Source: Candidatus Pyrohabitans jungbluthii (GTDB lineage Archaea; Hydrothermarchaeota; Hydrothermarchaeia; Hydrothermarchaeales; BMS3B). Taken from it: a stretch of 40,781 nucleotides of DNA. The stretch lies in NCBI GenBank assembly GCA_002010065.2, contig MTMD02000012.1:1-40781 (forward strand), given 5' to 3'. Positions 14,443-23,151 of this stretch are shown here, one piece after another. Positions within the stretch are counted from its first letter, which is position 1. Each line of letters opens with the position of its first letter. Position numbers and translations under genes: made by a program. Under the pieces are notes generated by a model. That model was not told the origin of the DNA. It made no database searches and worked only from the letters and a program-made list of their open reading frames with translations.

Positions 14443-15597
14443 GTGGAATTTGAATCTTCGCCATCAACGTTTGAGGACCTTAAAAATTATTTGTTGAATA
14501 ATAAGTTAATGAAGTTAGAAAATGGTCGATTTAGGATTTCTGACGAAGAAAAACTCAAAGAGTTAGGATTCGGGATATTTCTCTCTTTTTTCTATAGCAA
14601 TATGCCCCCGAGGAGAACTTGGCAATTTATCAAACTTGATAAAAATCATGTGCTCTTTTTAGTACGTGAAGAAAAATTTTTACCAAAGATAAGTGAGTTA
14701 AAATTTATAAAGAATCCTTTTAATGGTATTCCAACAGGGGGTTTGAATTGTAATTTATGTCCAATAAAATACTGGATGCTTTACAATCTCTGCACACTTG
14801 AGACCGACAATGACATTAAAAATGATATAGCCATCGAAATAAATGGACTCCTTAGTGGAAGTAAGGAAAAGTGTCATGAATGCAAAAAAGATATAATAAA
14901 ATGGTTGAAAGAAAAGATAAAAACTAATGGGGTTTATGGGAGTGTATTAGGTGGCAATACATATCTGCTGAATGTAGATTCTAAATTCTTCGAATTTTTT
15001 TATTCACCTGATCCTGAAGGCATAGAATCTTACGATGTAAGTTCAGAGATAGGTGATGAGGTCGATCTAGAAAAACCTACATTAAGAAAACCGAGAACCG
15101 AGACAGCTAGAGAATATAAAGACCCTACTGAAATTTTGTTTAATTCCTTCGTTGTTATGTATATTGCATGTAAAACAGGATGTTCGGTAATTGGAGTAAA
15201 TGCCAGAATGATAAAACCATTTGAAGCTCATGAAATGGATGGTTATCTTTGGGATCCTGAAAATAAAAGGCTCATTGTGATAGAAACATCTCGGGAAATA
15301 AAAATCAATAAGAATCATCTGAAGCGCAAAATATACAATTCTGCACTAATGAACATGGTTGACCATTCAACTTACAATTATCTCTATATCACTTTTGGAA
15401 ATAAAAGCAAAGATTTCACGGAAAATGTAGGACATGTAAGACTAGTCGAAAATTTAGAAAAGAAATATAATGTCCCATTTGCTATAATTGACCTCCCTAA
15501 AAAATATCACAAAGCACGAGAAAAATTTGACCCAAAACTCCTAAAAGAAATCTATAACCATTATATAACATCTATTGAAAGGTTACTAAAATTGTAA
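14443..15597 (+). CDS. 384-residue protein with two CxxC pairs and a nuclease-like segment, partner of the Panacea protein
   Basis: I do not recognise a named family. The first half carries CNLC (C103, C106) and CHEC (C144, C147), likely one zinc site. After an acidic linker (about 185-215), residues 228-300 read like a PD-(D/E)xK core. They show a helix (PTEILFNSFVVMYIACKTG), then HEMDGYLW with E264 and D266, then LIVIETSRE with E281, then K288/K290 and a basic helix. In Card1/Can2-type nucleases the matching pieces are NE-x-D and IECK; here the Lys is replaced by Thr/Ser. The GTG start at 14443 follows GAGGG. Codon use is strongly AT-biased. The role as toxin or defence nuclease is inferred from the Panacea neighbour. 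Confidence 0.6.
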   Translation: MEFESSPSTFEDLKNYLLNNKLMKLENGRFRISDEEKLKELGFGIFLSFFYSNMPPRRTWQFIKLDKNHVLFLVREEKFLPKISELKFIKNPFNGIPTGGLNCNLCPIKYWMLYNLCTLETDNDIKNDIAIEINGLLSGSKEKCHECKKDIIKWLKEKIKTNGVYGSVLGGNTYLLNVDSKFFEFFYSPDPEGIESYDVSSEIGDEVDLEKPTLRKPRTETAREYKDPTEILFNSFVVMYIACKTGCSVIGVNARMIKPFEAHEMDGYLWDPENKRLIVIETSREIKINKNHLKRKIYNSALMNMVDHSTYNYLYITFGNKSKDFTENVGHVRLVENLEKKYNVPFAIIDLPKKYHKAREKFDPKLLKEIYNHYITSIERLLKL

Positions 15598-15882
15598 AAG
15601 TGGACTACACCTATTGAAAAGACGATGGCAGAATCAGCTTCAACCACATGTTCGTATCAAGTATCTTTCGTAGCCAGCAGATTCTCGCCTCCGTGAGGCT
15701 TCAGGCAACATCAGTCACCCTACCACTCTAGGTCCTTCTTCTGAAGCTCTAAGGAAAGTATGCTTCTCTCGAAACTCACTCAGTCCGCTCGCCCAGCTCA
15801 TTCTCGGCTTTTTCTGCATTTGAGAAGGATGTGATGAGTCAGGTGGCATAATGTTTTTAACCCCCTGCATTAAGCTAATCTC
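15598..15882. other. 285-base gap with no recognised gene
   Basis: The gap between the AT-rich Panacea pair and mutS has mixed composition. It contains a short hairpin (gcctccgtgaggc, about 15688-15700) and a 44-codon minus-strand frame (15715-15849) without a convincing ribosome site or known motif. I see no tRNA, transposase or inverted-repeat ends. The right end holds the mutS promoter. Confidence 0.4.
15853..15861 (+). promoter_or_regulatory. TATA-like element for mutS
   Basis: gtttttaac lies about 22 bases before the mutS ATG with no ribosome site between, as expected for a leaderless archaeal transcript. Confidence 0.4.
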
Positions 15883-18507
15883 ATGCCTGAGATAACACCC
15901 ATGATGCGCCAGTGGCACCGCTTCAAGCGGGAGTACAGCGATGCGATAATCTTCTTTCGCGCCGGTGACTTCTACGAGATGTTCCACGAGGACGCTGTGC
16001 TTGCTGCGAGGGAACTGGGCATCACATTAACATCTCGAGGCAGGGAGAGAGGCAAGCCCGTGCCCCTGGCGGGCGTACCCTACCATGCAATGGAGACCTA
16101 CCTGGCAAAACTTGTGAGGAAGGGTTATAAAGTTGCAATATGCGAGCAGGTTGAAGACCCAAAGCAGGCGAAGGGCGTGGTAAAGCGAGAGGTTGTTCGC
16201 GTTGTTACGCCTGGCACGCTGATGGAGGAGAGCCTGCTGGAGGAGAAGAGCAACAACTACCTGGCGGCGCTTCTCGTAGATAAAAGCGGCGCTGGAATTG
16301 CATATGCTGACCTTTCTACAGGGGAGTTCGCATGTGGTGAGTTCTCTGGGGAAGAGGCGGTGGAGGAAGCGTTGAACCAGCTGGTTGCAATCTCGCCAGC
16401 AGAGTGCCTGATTCCCGAGAGCATAAGCGAAGAGCTGGTGGAGAAGCTCGGCAAGCTGCTCCGGGACACCTTTTTCAACCGCGTAGGCGACTCAAGCTTC
16501 AGCTACTCCTCAGCCAGAGAAACCCTCGTCCAGCACTTCGGTGTGGCAAGCCTTGAAGGCTTTGGTGTCGCTGAGCTATCGCTTGGCGTAGCTGCCGCCG
16601 GAGCGGTGCTGGGCTACCTGCGGGAGACCCAGAAGAGTGCGCTGCCCCATATAACAAAGCTGCGCAGGTTGGCGATGCAGGAGCACATGCTTCTGGACGC
16701 AGCCACGCTCCGCCACCTGGAAATAACGCGCAACCTGCGCGATGGCTCCACAAAGGGCACTCTGCTAGAGGTGCTGGACGCGACGACGACTGCGATGGGG
16801 GCGAGGCTTCTCAAGCGCTGGCTTCTCCATCCCCTGACCAATGTTAATAAAATAAGGCGACGCCTCGACGCTGTGGAGGAGCTCTACAACGACTACCTTC
16901 TGCGCGAGGAGCTTCGCGAGGCTCTGAGCAAGGTTTACGATTTGGAAAGGCTTAACAGCAGAATTGCAAGTGGCTCTGCTAATGCTCGCGACTTGGTTGC
17001 GCTCAAAAATTCCCTCAGGGCGGTGCCGGAGATACGCGAGCTGCTATCCCAGAGCAAGAGCGAGCTGCTTAATGAAATAGTGGCGGAGATGCATGCCCTG
17101 GAGGATTTGGTAGAGAAGATAGAGCTTGCTATAGTGGACGAGCCTCCGGCGAGCGTGAGAGAAGGCGGGATAATAAAGCCCGGCTACAGCGAGGAGCTGG
17201 ACAGGCTTAGAGAGGCAGCCACGCAGGGTAAGCGCTGGATCGCCGAGCTGGAGCAGCGGGAGAGGCGAAGAACAGGCATCGCCTCCCTCAAAGTTGGGTA
17301 CAACAGCGTCTTCGGGTACTACATCCAGGTGACAAAGCCCAACCTTCACCTTGTACCCAAGGACTACATACGCAAGCAAACCTTAGCCAACGCGGAGCGC
17401 TTCGTCACGCCCGAGCTAAAGGAGAAGGAAGCCCTCATTCTCGGTGCGGAGGAGCGGGCGGCTAAGCTTGAGTACGAGCTTTTCACCCAGCTACGGGAGG
17501 AAGCCGCCTCCCGGGTGAAGGAAGTTCAGAGCACCGCCCATGCTCTCGCTAAGCTGGATGTGCTCCTGAGCTTTGCGAAGGTCGCCAGCGAAAGGGGCTA
17601 CGTTAAGCCAAGCGTCGACGAGGGAGAGGTAATTGAGATTAAGGAAGGTCGCCACCCCGTTGTAGAGGCTTATCAGCGTGAGTTTGTGCCCAACGACGCC
17701 TACCTCGACTCGGCGAAGGAGCAGATTTTAATCATCACAGGACCAAACATGGCGGGCAAATCAACGTACCTGCGCCAAGTGGCGCTAATTGTGCTTCTAG
17801 CCCAGGTGGGAAGCTTCGTTCCAGCGAAAGAGGCGAGGGTAGGCGTGGTGGACAGGATATTCACCCGAGTTGGTGCTAGCGACGACCTAGCTACTGGACG
17901 GAGCACCTTCATGGTAGAGATGCAGGAGGCGGCGAATATCTTAAACAACGCAACGCAGAGAAGCCTTGTCATTCTGGATGAGATAGGGCGGGGCACGAGC
18001 ACCTTCGATGGGCTCAGCATCGCCTGGGCTGTGGTGGAGTATATACACGAGCGCGTCAAGGCAAAGACGCTCTTCGCCACGCACTACCACCACCTCACTG
18101 AGCTTGAGCAACTCCTGCCTAGGGTTAAAAACTACCACATCGCCGTTAAAGAGCAGGGCAACGACATAATCTTCCTGCGCAAAATAATGCCCGGCTCTAT
18201 AGACAAGAGCTATGGCATCCACGTGGCACGACTTGCGGGCTTGCCCAGAGAGGTTATAGAGAATGCTTCGCAGGTGCTTCGCCGTCTGGAAGAGGAGGAG
18301 GTGGCAGATGACAAGGTCATAGCCAAGCGCCTGCGCAAGCGCAAGCTTGCGAAGGTTTTCGCTGACCAGGCGCAGCGTACCCTCTTCGAGAGCTTCGCAG
18401 CAAAGCCCTCGCCTGTAGAGGAGGAGCTGCGCAGGTTAAACCCCAACGAGATGACACCCCTCCAGGCGCTGGAAACGCTGTTCAAGCTTAAGGAGATGCT
18501 GCGCTAG
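15883..18507 (+). CDS. mutS: DNA mismatch repair protein MutS
   Basis: The 874-residue protein is a full-length MutS1. It has the mismatch-binding GDFYEMF (F30 and E32 of the F-x-E motif), connector and lever domains, and a clamp. The ATPase has Walker A TGPNMAGKSTYLRQ (about 620), Walker B VILDEIGRGTSTFDG and the helix-turn-helix-like region with KSYGIHVARLAGLP. A C-terminal tail (PVEEELRRLNPNEMTPLQAL) matches the dimerisation tail. It recognises base mismatches and normally recruits MutL, but no mutL is in the window. MutS1 is patchy in Archaea and generally thought to be acquired from bacteria. Base composition here is like the neighbours, so any transfer would be old. Confidence 0.97.
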   Translation: MPEITPMMRQWHRFKREYSDAIIFFRAGDFYEMFHEDAVLAARELGITLTSRGRERGKPVPLAGVPYHAMETYLAKLVRKGYKVAICEQVEDPKQAKGVVKREVVRVVTPGTLMEESLLEEKSNNYLAALLVDKSGAGIAYADLSTGEFACGEFSGEEAVEEALNQLVAISPAECLIPESISEELVEKLGKLLRDTFFNRVGDSSFSYSSARETLVQHFGVASLEGFGVAELSLGVAAAGAVLGYLRETQKSALPHITKLRRLAMQEHMLLDAATLRHLEITRNLRDGSTKGTLLEVLDATTTAMGARLLKRWLLHPLTNVNKIRRRLDAVEELYNDYLLREELREALSKVYDLERLNSRIASGSANARDLVALKNSLRAVPEIRELLSQSKSELLNEIVAEMHALEDLVEKIELAIVDEPPASVREGGIIKPGYSEELDRLREAATQGKRWIAELEQRERRRTGIASLKVGYNSVFGYYIQVTKPNLHLVPKDYIRKQTLANAERFVTPELKEKEALILGAEERAAKLEYELFTQLREEAASRVKEVQSTAHALAKLDVLLSFAKVASERGYVKPSVDEGEVIEIKEGRHPVVEAYQREFVPNDAYLDSAKEQILIITGPNMAGKSTYLRQVALIVLLAQVGSFVPAKEARVGVVDRIFTRVGASDDLATGRSTFMVEMQEAANILNNATQRSLVILDEIGRGTSTFDGLSIAWAVVEYIHERVKAKTLFATHYHHLTELEQLLPRVKNYHIAVKEQGNDIIFLRKIMPGSIDKSYGIHVARLAGLPREVIENASQVLRRLEEEEVADDKVIAKRLRKRKLAKVFADQAQRTLFESFAAKPSPVEEELRRLNPNEMTPLQALETLFKLKEMLR

Positions 18508-18587
18508 TTGTGCACAAAGTTATATTTTTTGCACAGACAGAATGCAAAAATTGCAACTTTAGGCATCGACTGTCGCCCAAACTCGCG

Positions 18588-18731
18588 CTAAGGCTTTCTT
18601 ACAAGCCTCGAGGCAATAACTACGAGTGCCACCACAAGCCAGAAGTGCAGCGGCTCTGTAACGCCGAACACGAAAAGCAGGAAGTTCAGGAGAAGCGCAG
18701 CCGCAAGCGCAAGGGCGATGAGTTTATTCAC
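18588..18731 (-). CDS. 47-residue two-helix membrane protein coupled to the Hjc-like gene
   Basis: A GTG at 18731 overlaps the stop of the upstream Hjc-like gene (bases shared as GTGA), with GGAGGGAAGGC upstream as ribosome site. The product begins NKLIALALAAALLLNFLLFV, continues through a short loop (GVTEPLHF), has a second hydrophobic stretch (WLVVALVVIA) and ends SRLVRKP. It is a positive-inside hairpin of two membrane helices. I know no family. Translational coupling and codon choice make it a credible gene missed by length cut-offs. Confidence 0.6.
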   Translation of the reverse strand: MNKLIALALAAALLLNFLLFVFGVTEPLHFWLVVALVVIASRLVRKP

Positions 18732-19216
18732 CGCCTTCCCTCCAGCATCTCCAGCAGACGCGGGAGTTCCACCACCACGTAGCCAGTGGAATCGTCCTTA
18801 AACTTTATGAGGAGCGCCTCGCCGCGTTCCGCGGCTTTTGCAACCTCTTCCTTGGTTATGCCCACAGAGTTCCTCGCCCAGGTGCTCTTCTCCTTCAAAT
18901 TCACATCAAAGCGAAAAAACTTCTCGCTAATAATCGCATACAGTTTGCGGTGCCTGTAAAAGGAGAAAACCACAAGCGGTAGTTCGTCCTCACGAGCTTC
19001 GCCGCATATCTTCTCCAGTGCTGCGCGAGAAATGCGGATACTCTCTCCGCTGCGCGTGGACTTCGCATCTATCCTGAGCTTCACCCCGCCCTTCTCGGCT
19101 ATTACATCTCCTTTTATCGCCGGCGCTAAGCCGCTAAGCGGAATTCTGTTCGCCTTATAGCCCCGGGATATGAGGAAGTCCTTTATCCTGTATTCAAACT
19201 TCTTCCAGGTCTGCAT
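18728..19216 (-). CDS. Hjc-like archaeal Holliday-junction resolvase family nuclease
   Basis: The 162-residue protein has the archaeal resolvase core. An N-terminal helix with E8 (WKKFEYRIKDFLISRGY) is followed by the basic/serine loop ANRIPLSGLAP, GDVIAEKGG with the first catalytic Asp, and KLRIDAKST, the D-x-K second motif. A helix and strands (LPLVVFSFYRHRKLYAII) complete it. Hjc enzymes cut four-way junctions symmetrically. The catalytic E/D-D-D-x-K pattern is complete, though the second acid is Asp rather than the usual Glu. It could also be a related nuclease of other specificity. It is followed by the coupled 47-residue membrane protein. Confidence 0.6.
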   Translation of the reverse strand: MQTWKKFEYRIKDFLISRGYKANRIPLSGLAPAIKGDVIAEKGGVKLRIDAKSTRSGESIRISRAALEKICGEAREDELPLVVFSFYRHRKLYAIISEKFFRFDVNLKEKSTWARNSVGITKEEVAKAAERGEALLIKFKDDSTGYVVVELPRLLEMLEGRR

Positions 19217-19264
19217 TAAATTAAGAACCCCGCCGCGGGATAAATCCCTTTCGGTTTCGCGGAG

Positions 19265-19276
19265 GTTTTTAATATG
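19265..19276 (+). promoter_or_regulatory. TATA-like element for thioredoxin reductase
   Basis: gtttttaatatg lies about 36 bases before the ATG at 19312, which has its own GGTGG site, so the predicted leader is about 10-20 bases. Confidence 0.4.
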
Positions 19277-19311
19277 GGGTATGTGATTATAACTACCTCG
19301 TGGGTGGTAAG

Positions 19312-20247
19312 ATGTACGACGTGATTATACTCGGCGCAGGTCCAGCTGGCTTGGCCGCTGGCATGTACGCGGGAAGGCTGAATATGCGCACACTGATAAT
19401 AGGTGAGGAGGTGGGCGGACTCATAGCTACGACGCAGCTGGTGGAGAACTACCCTGGCTTTAAGCAAATCTCCGGCGAGGAGCTTTCGGAGCGCTTAATG
19501 GAGCATGCCGAGGAGTACGGTGTGGAGCTGGTGGAAGCTCGAGCAATAGACGTGGAGCGCACTGCAGAAGGCTTTCGCGTGGTTACCGACGAAGATGAGA
19601 GCTACGAGGGTAAGACGCTCATCTTCGCCACGGGTACAAGGCACAGGAAGCTGCCTGCGAAAGGCGCGGAAGAGTACGAAAATCGTGGTGTTTATTACTG
19701 CGCCCTTTGCGATGGCCCGCTGTTTAAAGATAAGGTTGTAGCTGTGGTGGGTGGAAGTGACTCCGCGGCGAAGGAGGCACTCCTTCTGGCAGAGTACGCG
19801 CGCAAGGTTTACATAATCTATCGCGGAGAGGAGTTGCGAGGGGAGCCGCCGAACCTGCGCAGGATTGAGGAGAACGAGAAAATCGAGGTGATATACCGCA
19901 CAAACATCGTTGAGGTCAAGGGTGACCGCCTGCTGCGCAGCGTTGTGCTCGACCGGGAGTACAACGGGAGCAAGGAGCTTAGCCTCGATGGCGTGTTTGT
20001 AGCAATAGGCGGCGAGCCCCAGAGTGAGCTGGCGAAGAAGCTGGGCGTGGAGACGAATGAGAAGGGAGAGATAATCATAGACAGGGATTCGAGAACAAGC
20101 GTTGCCGGCGTATTCGCAGCAGGCGACGTCGTGGCAAGTAGCTTTAAGCAGGCTATTGTGGGCGTGGCCGAGGGTGTTGTGGCGGCATATTCAGCGTACC
20201 GCTTCGTAACGAGTGGCTATGTGGCGACGAGGGCGAGCGGCGAATAG
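19312..20247 (+). CDS. trxB: thioredoxin reductase (TrxB-like flavoprotein)
   Basis: The 311-residue protein has an FAD site (YDVIILGAGPAGLAAGMYAG), the redox pair C130-A-L-C133 in YYCALCDGPLF, an NAD(P) site (VVAVVGGSDSAAKEALLLAE) and the C-terminal FAD motif VAGVFAAGDV. It passes electrons from a reduced pyridine nucleotide (or, in some archaea, F420 or ferredoxin) to thioredoxin. The NAD(P) motif GGSDSA is typical, but the basic residues reading the NADPH phosphate are only partly visible (IIYRGEELRG), so the donor is uncertain. The ATG at 19312 follows GGTGG. Confidence 0.92.
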   Translation: MYDVIILGAGPAGLAAGMYAGRLNMRTLIIGEEVGGLIATTQLVENYPGFKQISGEELSERLMEHAEEYGVELVEARAIDVERTAEGFRVVTDEDESYEGKTLIFATGTRHRKLPAKGAEEYENRGVYYCALCDGPLFKDKVVAVVGGSDSAAKEALLLAEYARKVYIIYRGEELRGEPPNLRRIEENEKIEVIYRTNIVEVKGDRLLRSVVLDREYNGSKELSLDGVFVAIGGEPQSELAKKLGVETNEKGEIIIDRDSRTSVAGVFAAGDVVASSFKQAIVGVAEGVVAAYSAYRFVTSGYVATRASGE

Positions 20248-20249
20248 CT

Positions 20250-20447
20250 CTATGGCTTCTTGCTTATCACATCCACGCGCTGCTGCAGCAGGGCCATAGC
20301 CTCCGCGAGGTCTTTGAGCAGGTGCGTATTCCTGCCCACGAAAGAGGCAACCATCTTATTATCCAGCTCCCCCTCCTCCGCCTTCGTAGCTATATCTTTA
20401 AGTATCGCTTCTGCTTCTTCAGCCATTTCCTCAGAAGTCTTTACCAA
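20250..20447 (-). CDS. 65-residue helical protein, unknown function
   Basis: The short, charged protein is predicted to form two or three helices (SEEMAEEAEAILKDIATKAE; ASFVGRNTHLLKDLAEAMAL, then LQQRVDVISKK). There is no cysteine, signal or membrane segment. The GGGAGGTG site at about 20454-20461 is best spaced for the TTG at 20447; a TTG at 20450 and a GTG at 20456 are alternatives. It converges on trxB, leaving two bases between stops. I see no recognised family. Confidence 0.5.
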   Translation of the reverse strand: MVKTSEEMAEEAEAILKDIATKAEEGELDNKMVASFVGRNTHLLKDLAEAMALLQQRVDVISKKP

Positions 20448-20485
20448 CAAAAACACCTCCCTTTATATATTATGTTCGAACAGAC

Positions 20486-21430
20486 TTAAATCTCTTTTGT
20501 CCCTCTCTGCTCGAGGGCTTTAACTATTTCCGCTATTGTTTCATTAACGGGTGTGGCGATCCCCAGCTTTTTCCCGAGGCTCACAATAGCCCCATTCAGG
20601 TAGTCGATTTCCGTCCTCTTCCCCCTCTCTATGTCCTGGAGCATGGAGCTTATGTGACTCACTGTGGGGGGAAGCAGCTTCTCAAGGAGGTGCGTATAGT
20701 ACTCCTCCCATGTGAATTTGAGATGGATCCCCAGAGCATTAGCAACCTCAAAAGCTTCCCTGAGCATGGCACGCATTAGCTTGCGCGTCTCCGGCATCTC
20801 TCCAAGCTTGCCGTAGGGCACGCGAAGGATAGCAGAGAGAGGGTTGAGAGCTATGTTGTAGAATGCCTTCATCCACTTCTCCCTTATTATGTCGTCGCTC
20901 GCCTTTGTTGGTATCCCTGCATGGGTAAAGGCGGAGGCTATCTCCTTCGCTCTGGGCGTAGCTCCTCCCTCCAGGTCACCCACCAGGCATTCGCTTGCAT
21001 ATACCGTCACCTCGGCACAGCCCGGCTCCAGAAGCCTCGCGCCGAATATCGCCATGCCCCCCATTGTGCGTTGCTTTCCAACGACACTTGCTATTAGCTC
21101 CTCGTTGCCGATGCCGTTCTGCATCGACATCACTGCGGTGCCCTCTTTGACAAGAGGCAGAACTTCCTTTACGGCGCTGGCGGTGTCGTAGGACTTTGTG
21201 GTTATCATGATGAGGTCGAAGGACGCGTGCTCTGGAATCTGTTCAACCGATGTAAACGCAGCGAGGCGCGTGAAGATGTGCTCACCCCATATACCCGTTA
21301 TGGTTAATCCCCTCTCATTTATCGCTTTGATGTGCTCCCTTCTACCGATTAATGTAACGCTGTTATCGCGGGATAAGAAGCCGCCGAACACCGAGCCCAT
21401 TGCTCCAGCGCCGAAGATGAGGATGTTCAT
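20486..21430 (-). CDS. panE: 2-dehydropantoate 2-reductase (ketopantoate reductase)
   Basis: The 314-residue protein begins MNILIFGAGAMGSVFGGFL, the NADP site of PanE. It has the middle elements MQNGIGNEELIA, the catalytic Lys region IIREKWMKAFYNIALNPLSA and a helical C-domain with the substrate Ser (SHISSMLQDIERGKRTEIDY, then LNGAIV). It reduces ketopantoate to pantoate for coenzyme A synthesis. It lies 10 bases downstream of the UPF0210 gene and on the same strand, so it may be the last gene of an ACT-UPF0210-panE unit. Confidence 0.92.
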   Translation of the reverse strand: MNILIFGAGAMGSVFGGFLSRDNSVTLIGRREHIKAINERGLTITGIWGEHIFTRLAAFTSVEQIPEHASFDLIMITTKSYDTASAVKEVLPLVKEGTAVMSMQNGIGNEELIASVVGKQRTMGGMAIFGARLLEPGCAEVTVYASECLVGDLEGGATPRAKEIASAFTHAGIPTKASDDIIREKWMKAFYNIALNPLSAILRVPYGKLGEMPETRKLMRAMLREAFEVANALGIHLKFTWEEYYTHLLEKLLPPTVSHISSMLQDIERGKRTEIDYLNGAIVSLGKKLGIATPVNETIAEIVKALEQRGTKEI

Positions 21431-21440
21431 GGCTCAGCAC

Positions 21441-22805
21441 CTAATTCCTGTGCCCGTGGATCGGCGACGGTATTCTGCCGCCGCGCTTTACGAATGCCTC
21501 GCAGGAGCGCTCGCTTACTGGCATGACATAGGCATAGCCCAGCAGGCCGCCAAGCTCTATGCGCTCCCCCTCTCTGCCCGCGAGGAGCACCCTAACGCCT
21601 GTGGTTTTGTTGTTCATAACCCCTATCGCAGCTTCGTCTGCGATTAAGCCAGCGACGGTGCTTGCGCTGGTCTTCGCAGGAAGCACCACCATGTCCAAGC
21701 CCACGCTGCAAACGCTGGTCATGGCCAGAAGTTTATCCACTGTCACCGCGCCCTCGCGTGCTGCCTCTGCCATGCCTGCGTCCTCGCTCACTGGTATGAA
21801 GGCTCCGCTCAGCCCGCCCACGTAGCTTGTCGCCATGGTTCCGCCCTTCTTCACCGCATCCACGAGCAGAGCGAGCGCAGCCACGCTTCCAGGTGCGCCG
21901 CACCGCTCTATTCCCATCGCCTCTATTATCTTCGCCACGCTGTCGCCCGGGAATGGCGTCGGCGCCAGGGAGAGGTCAACTATACCGAAGCTCACACTTA
22001 ATCTCTTGCTCAGTTCCCTGCCAATAAGCTCTCCCACGCGGGTTATCTTGAAGGCAGTGCGCTTGATAACCTCCGCAACCTCCCCAAGGCTCGCCTCGCT
22101 GTGCTTCTCCAGCACCGCTCTGACTACGCCGGGGCCTGAGATACCCACATTCAGTGCCGCCTCACCCTCACCCTCGCCGTGGAATGCACCCGCCATGAAG
22201 GGGTTATCTCCAGGCGCATTCGCGAATGTGACCAGACGCGCGCAATTCATGTAGTCAAGCTCTGACGCACGTTTAACCACCTGCCCCATTCTCAGCACAG
22301 CGTCCATGTTAATACCTGCCCGCGTCGAGGCGACATTAACTGAGCTGCACACCCTCTGCGTGGAGTTCAGCGCCTGGGGTATAGCATCTATAAGCGCCTC
22401 GTCGCCGCGGGTAAAGCCCTTCTCCACCAGTGCTGAGAAGCCGCCTATGAAGTCCACATTTAGCTTCTCCGCCGCGCGCTCTAAGGCGAGAGCTGCGCGC
22501 ACCGCCGCTTCTTTCGCCTCCTCCTCGCCAAGCTCCCGCACCGCTGGCGAGATAATGTTTGCTACAGGTGTAACAGCCACACGCTTGTTAACTATAGGGA
22601 TGCTGTACTTTTCCTCTAAGGCCTGAGCCTCGCTTACCAGGCGTTCGCCAACGCTGAGAAGCTTCTCCTCAATTCGCTCGCAGGTTTCGTCTATATCGCT
22701 GGAGGCGCAGTCTTTAAGGCTCACCCCCAGCGTGACGGTGCGAATGTCAAGACGCTCCACAAGTATCATGCGAAGCGTCTCAAGAATCTCCTCCCTATCG
22801 AGCAT
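21441..22805 (-). CDS. UPF0210 (DUF711) family protein
   Basis: The 454-residue protein starts DREEILETLRMILVERLDIR and contains FIGGFSALVEKGFTRGDEAL, GAFHGEGEGEAALNVGISGPG and LAPTPFPGDSVAKIIEAMGI, all characteristic of UPF0210/DUF711. These enzymes have a glycyl-radical-like (PFL) barrel fold but no glycyl-radical motif, and their reaction is unknown. The gene follows the ACT-domain gene by nine bases, the pairing seen in many bacteria and archaea. This suggests that the ACT protein regulates it by binding an amino acid or similar ligand. Confidence 0.9.
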   Translation of the reverse strand: MLDREEILETLRMILVERLDIRTVTLGVSLKDCASSDIDETCERIEEKLLSVGERLVSEAQALEEKYSIPIVNKRVAVTPVANIISPAVRELGEEEAKEAAVRAALALERAAEKLNVDFIGGFSALVEKGFTRGDEALIDAIPQALNSTQRVCSSVNVASTRAGINMDAVLRMGQVVKRASELDYMNCARLVTFANAPGDNPFMAGAFHGEGEGEAALNVGISGPGVVRAVLEKHSEASLGEVAEVIKRTAFKITRVGELIGRELSKRLSVSFGIVDLSLAPTPFPGDSVAKIIEAMGIERCGAPGSVAALALLVDAVKKGGTMATSYVGGLSGAFIPVSEDAGMAEAAREGAVTVDKLLAMTSVCSVGLDMVVLPAKTSASTVAGLIADEAAIGVMNNKTTGVRVLLAGREGERIELGGLLGYAYVMPVSERSCEAFVKRGGRIPSPIHGHRN

Positions 22806-22814
22806 GCCCTCACC

Positions 22815-23087
22815 TTAAATACGGTGCATGTAGCGGAATATGTCCTCGTGCTGGGCGATTATCTTAACGCGCTGCTCCTCCGCTACGCGCTCAAGGCGGC
22901 GCTGAAGCTCGCGAAGCTCTTTGCCGGTTATGTCCACGATGAGCGTCATTGTCAGCAAGCCCTGCACAACCGTCTGGCTTAGGTCTTCTATGTTTATCCC
23001 CAGCTCAGCGCACGCGCTGGTAACGGCGGCTATAATGCCGGGATGATCCTCGCCGATAACCGTAATAACGGCGCGCTCCTTCTTCAT
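22815..23087 (-). CDS. ACT-domain protein, UPF0237 family
   Basis: The 90-residue protein begins RAVITVIGEDHPGIIAAVTS, has INIEDLSQTVVQGLLTMTLI and ends in a helical tail with EDIFRYMHRI. This is the UPF0237/GcvR-like single ACT domain, a ligand-binding regulatory fold. I prefer the ATG at 23087 because it matches the family start, and a TATA box stands 24-33 bases upstream with no ribosome site, as for a leaderless mRNA. It is the first gene of a unit with UPF0210 and probably panE. Confidence 0.9.
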   Translation of the reverse strand: MKKERAVITVIGEDHPGIIAAVTSACAELGINIEDLSQTVVQGLLTMTLIVDITGKELRELQRRLERVAEEQRVKIIAQHEDIFRYMHRI

Positions 23088-23109
23088 GCTCTGCGTATTG
23101 GCGGGAGAC

Positions 23110-23121
23110 GTATTTATATTT
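23110..23121 (-). promoter_or_regulatory. TATA box for the ACT-UPF0210-panE unit
   Basis: On the minus strand the sequence reads AAATATAAATAC, a near-consensus archaeal TATA box. It is about 24 bases from the ATG at 23087, implying a leaderless transcript. Confidence 0.55.
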
Positions 23122-23151
23122 GGCGCTATCCGCAAACATAGCAGGCGGTAA

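Noticed and set aside
15715-15849. 44-codon minus-strand frame before mutS
   Set aside because: No convincing ribosome site, no recognisable motif, and it overlaps the mutS promoter.
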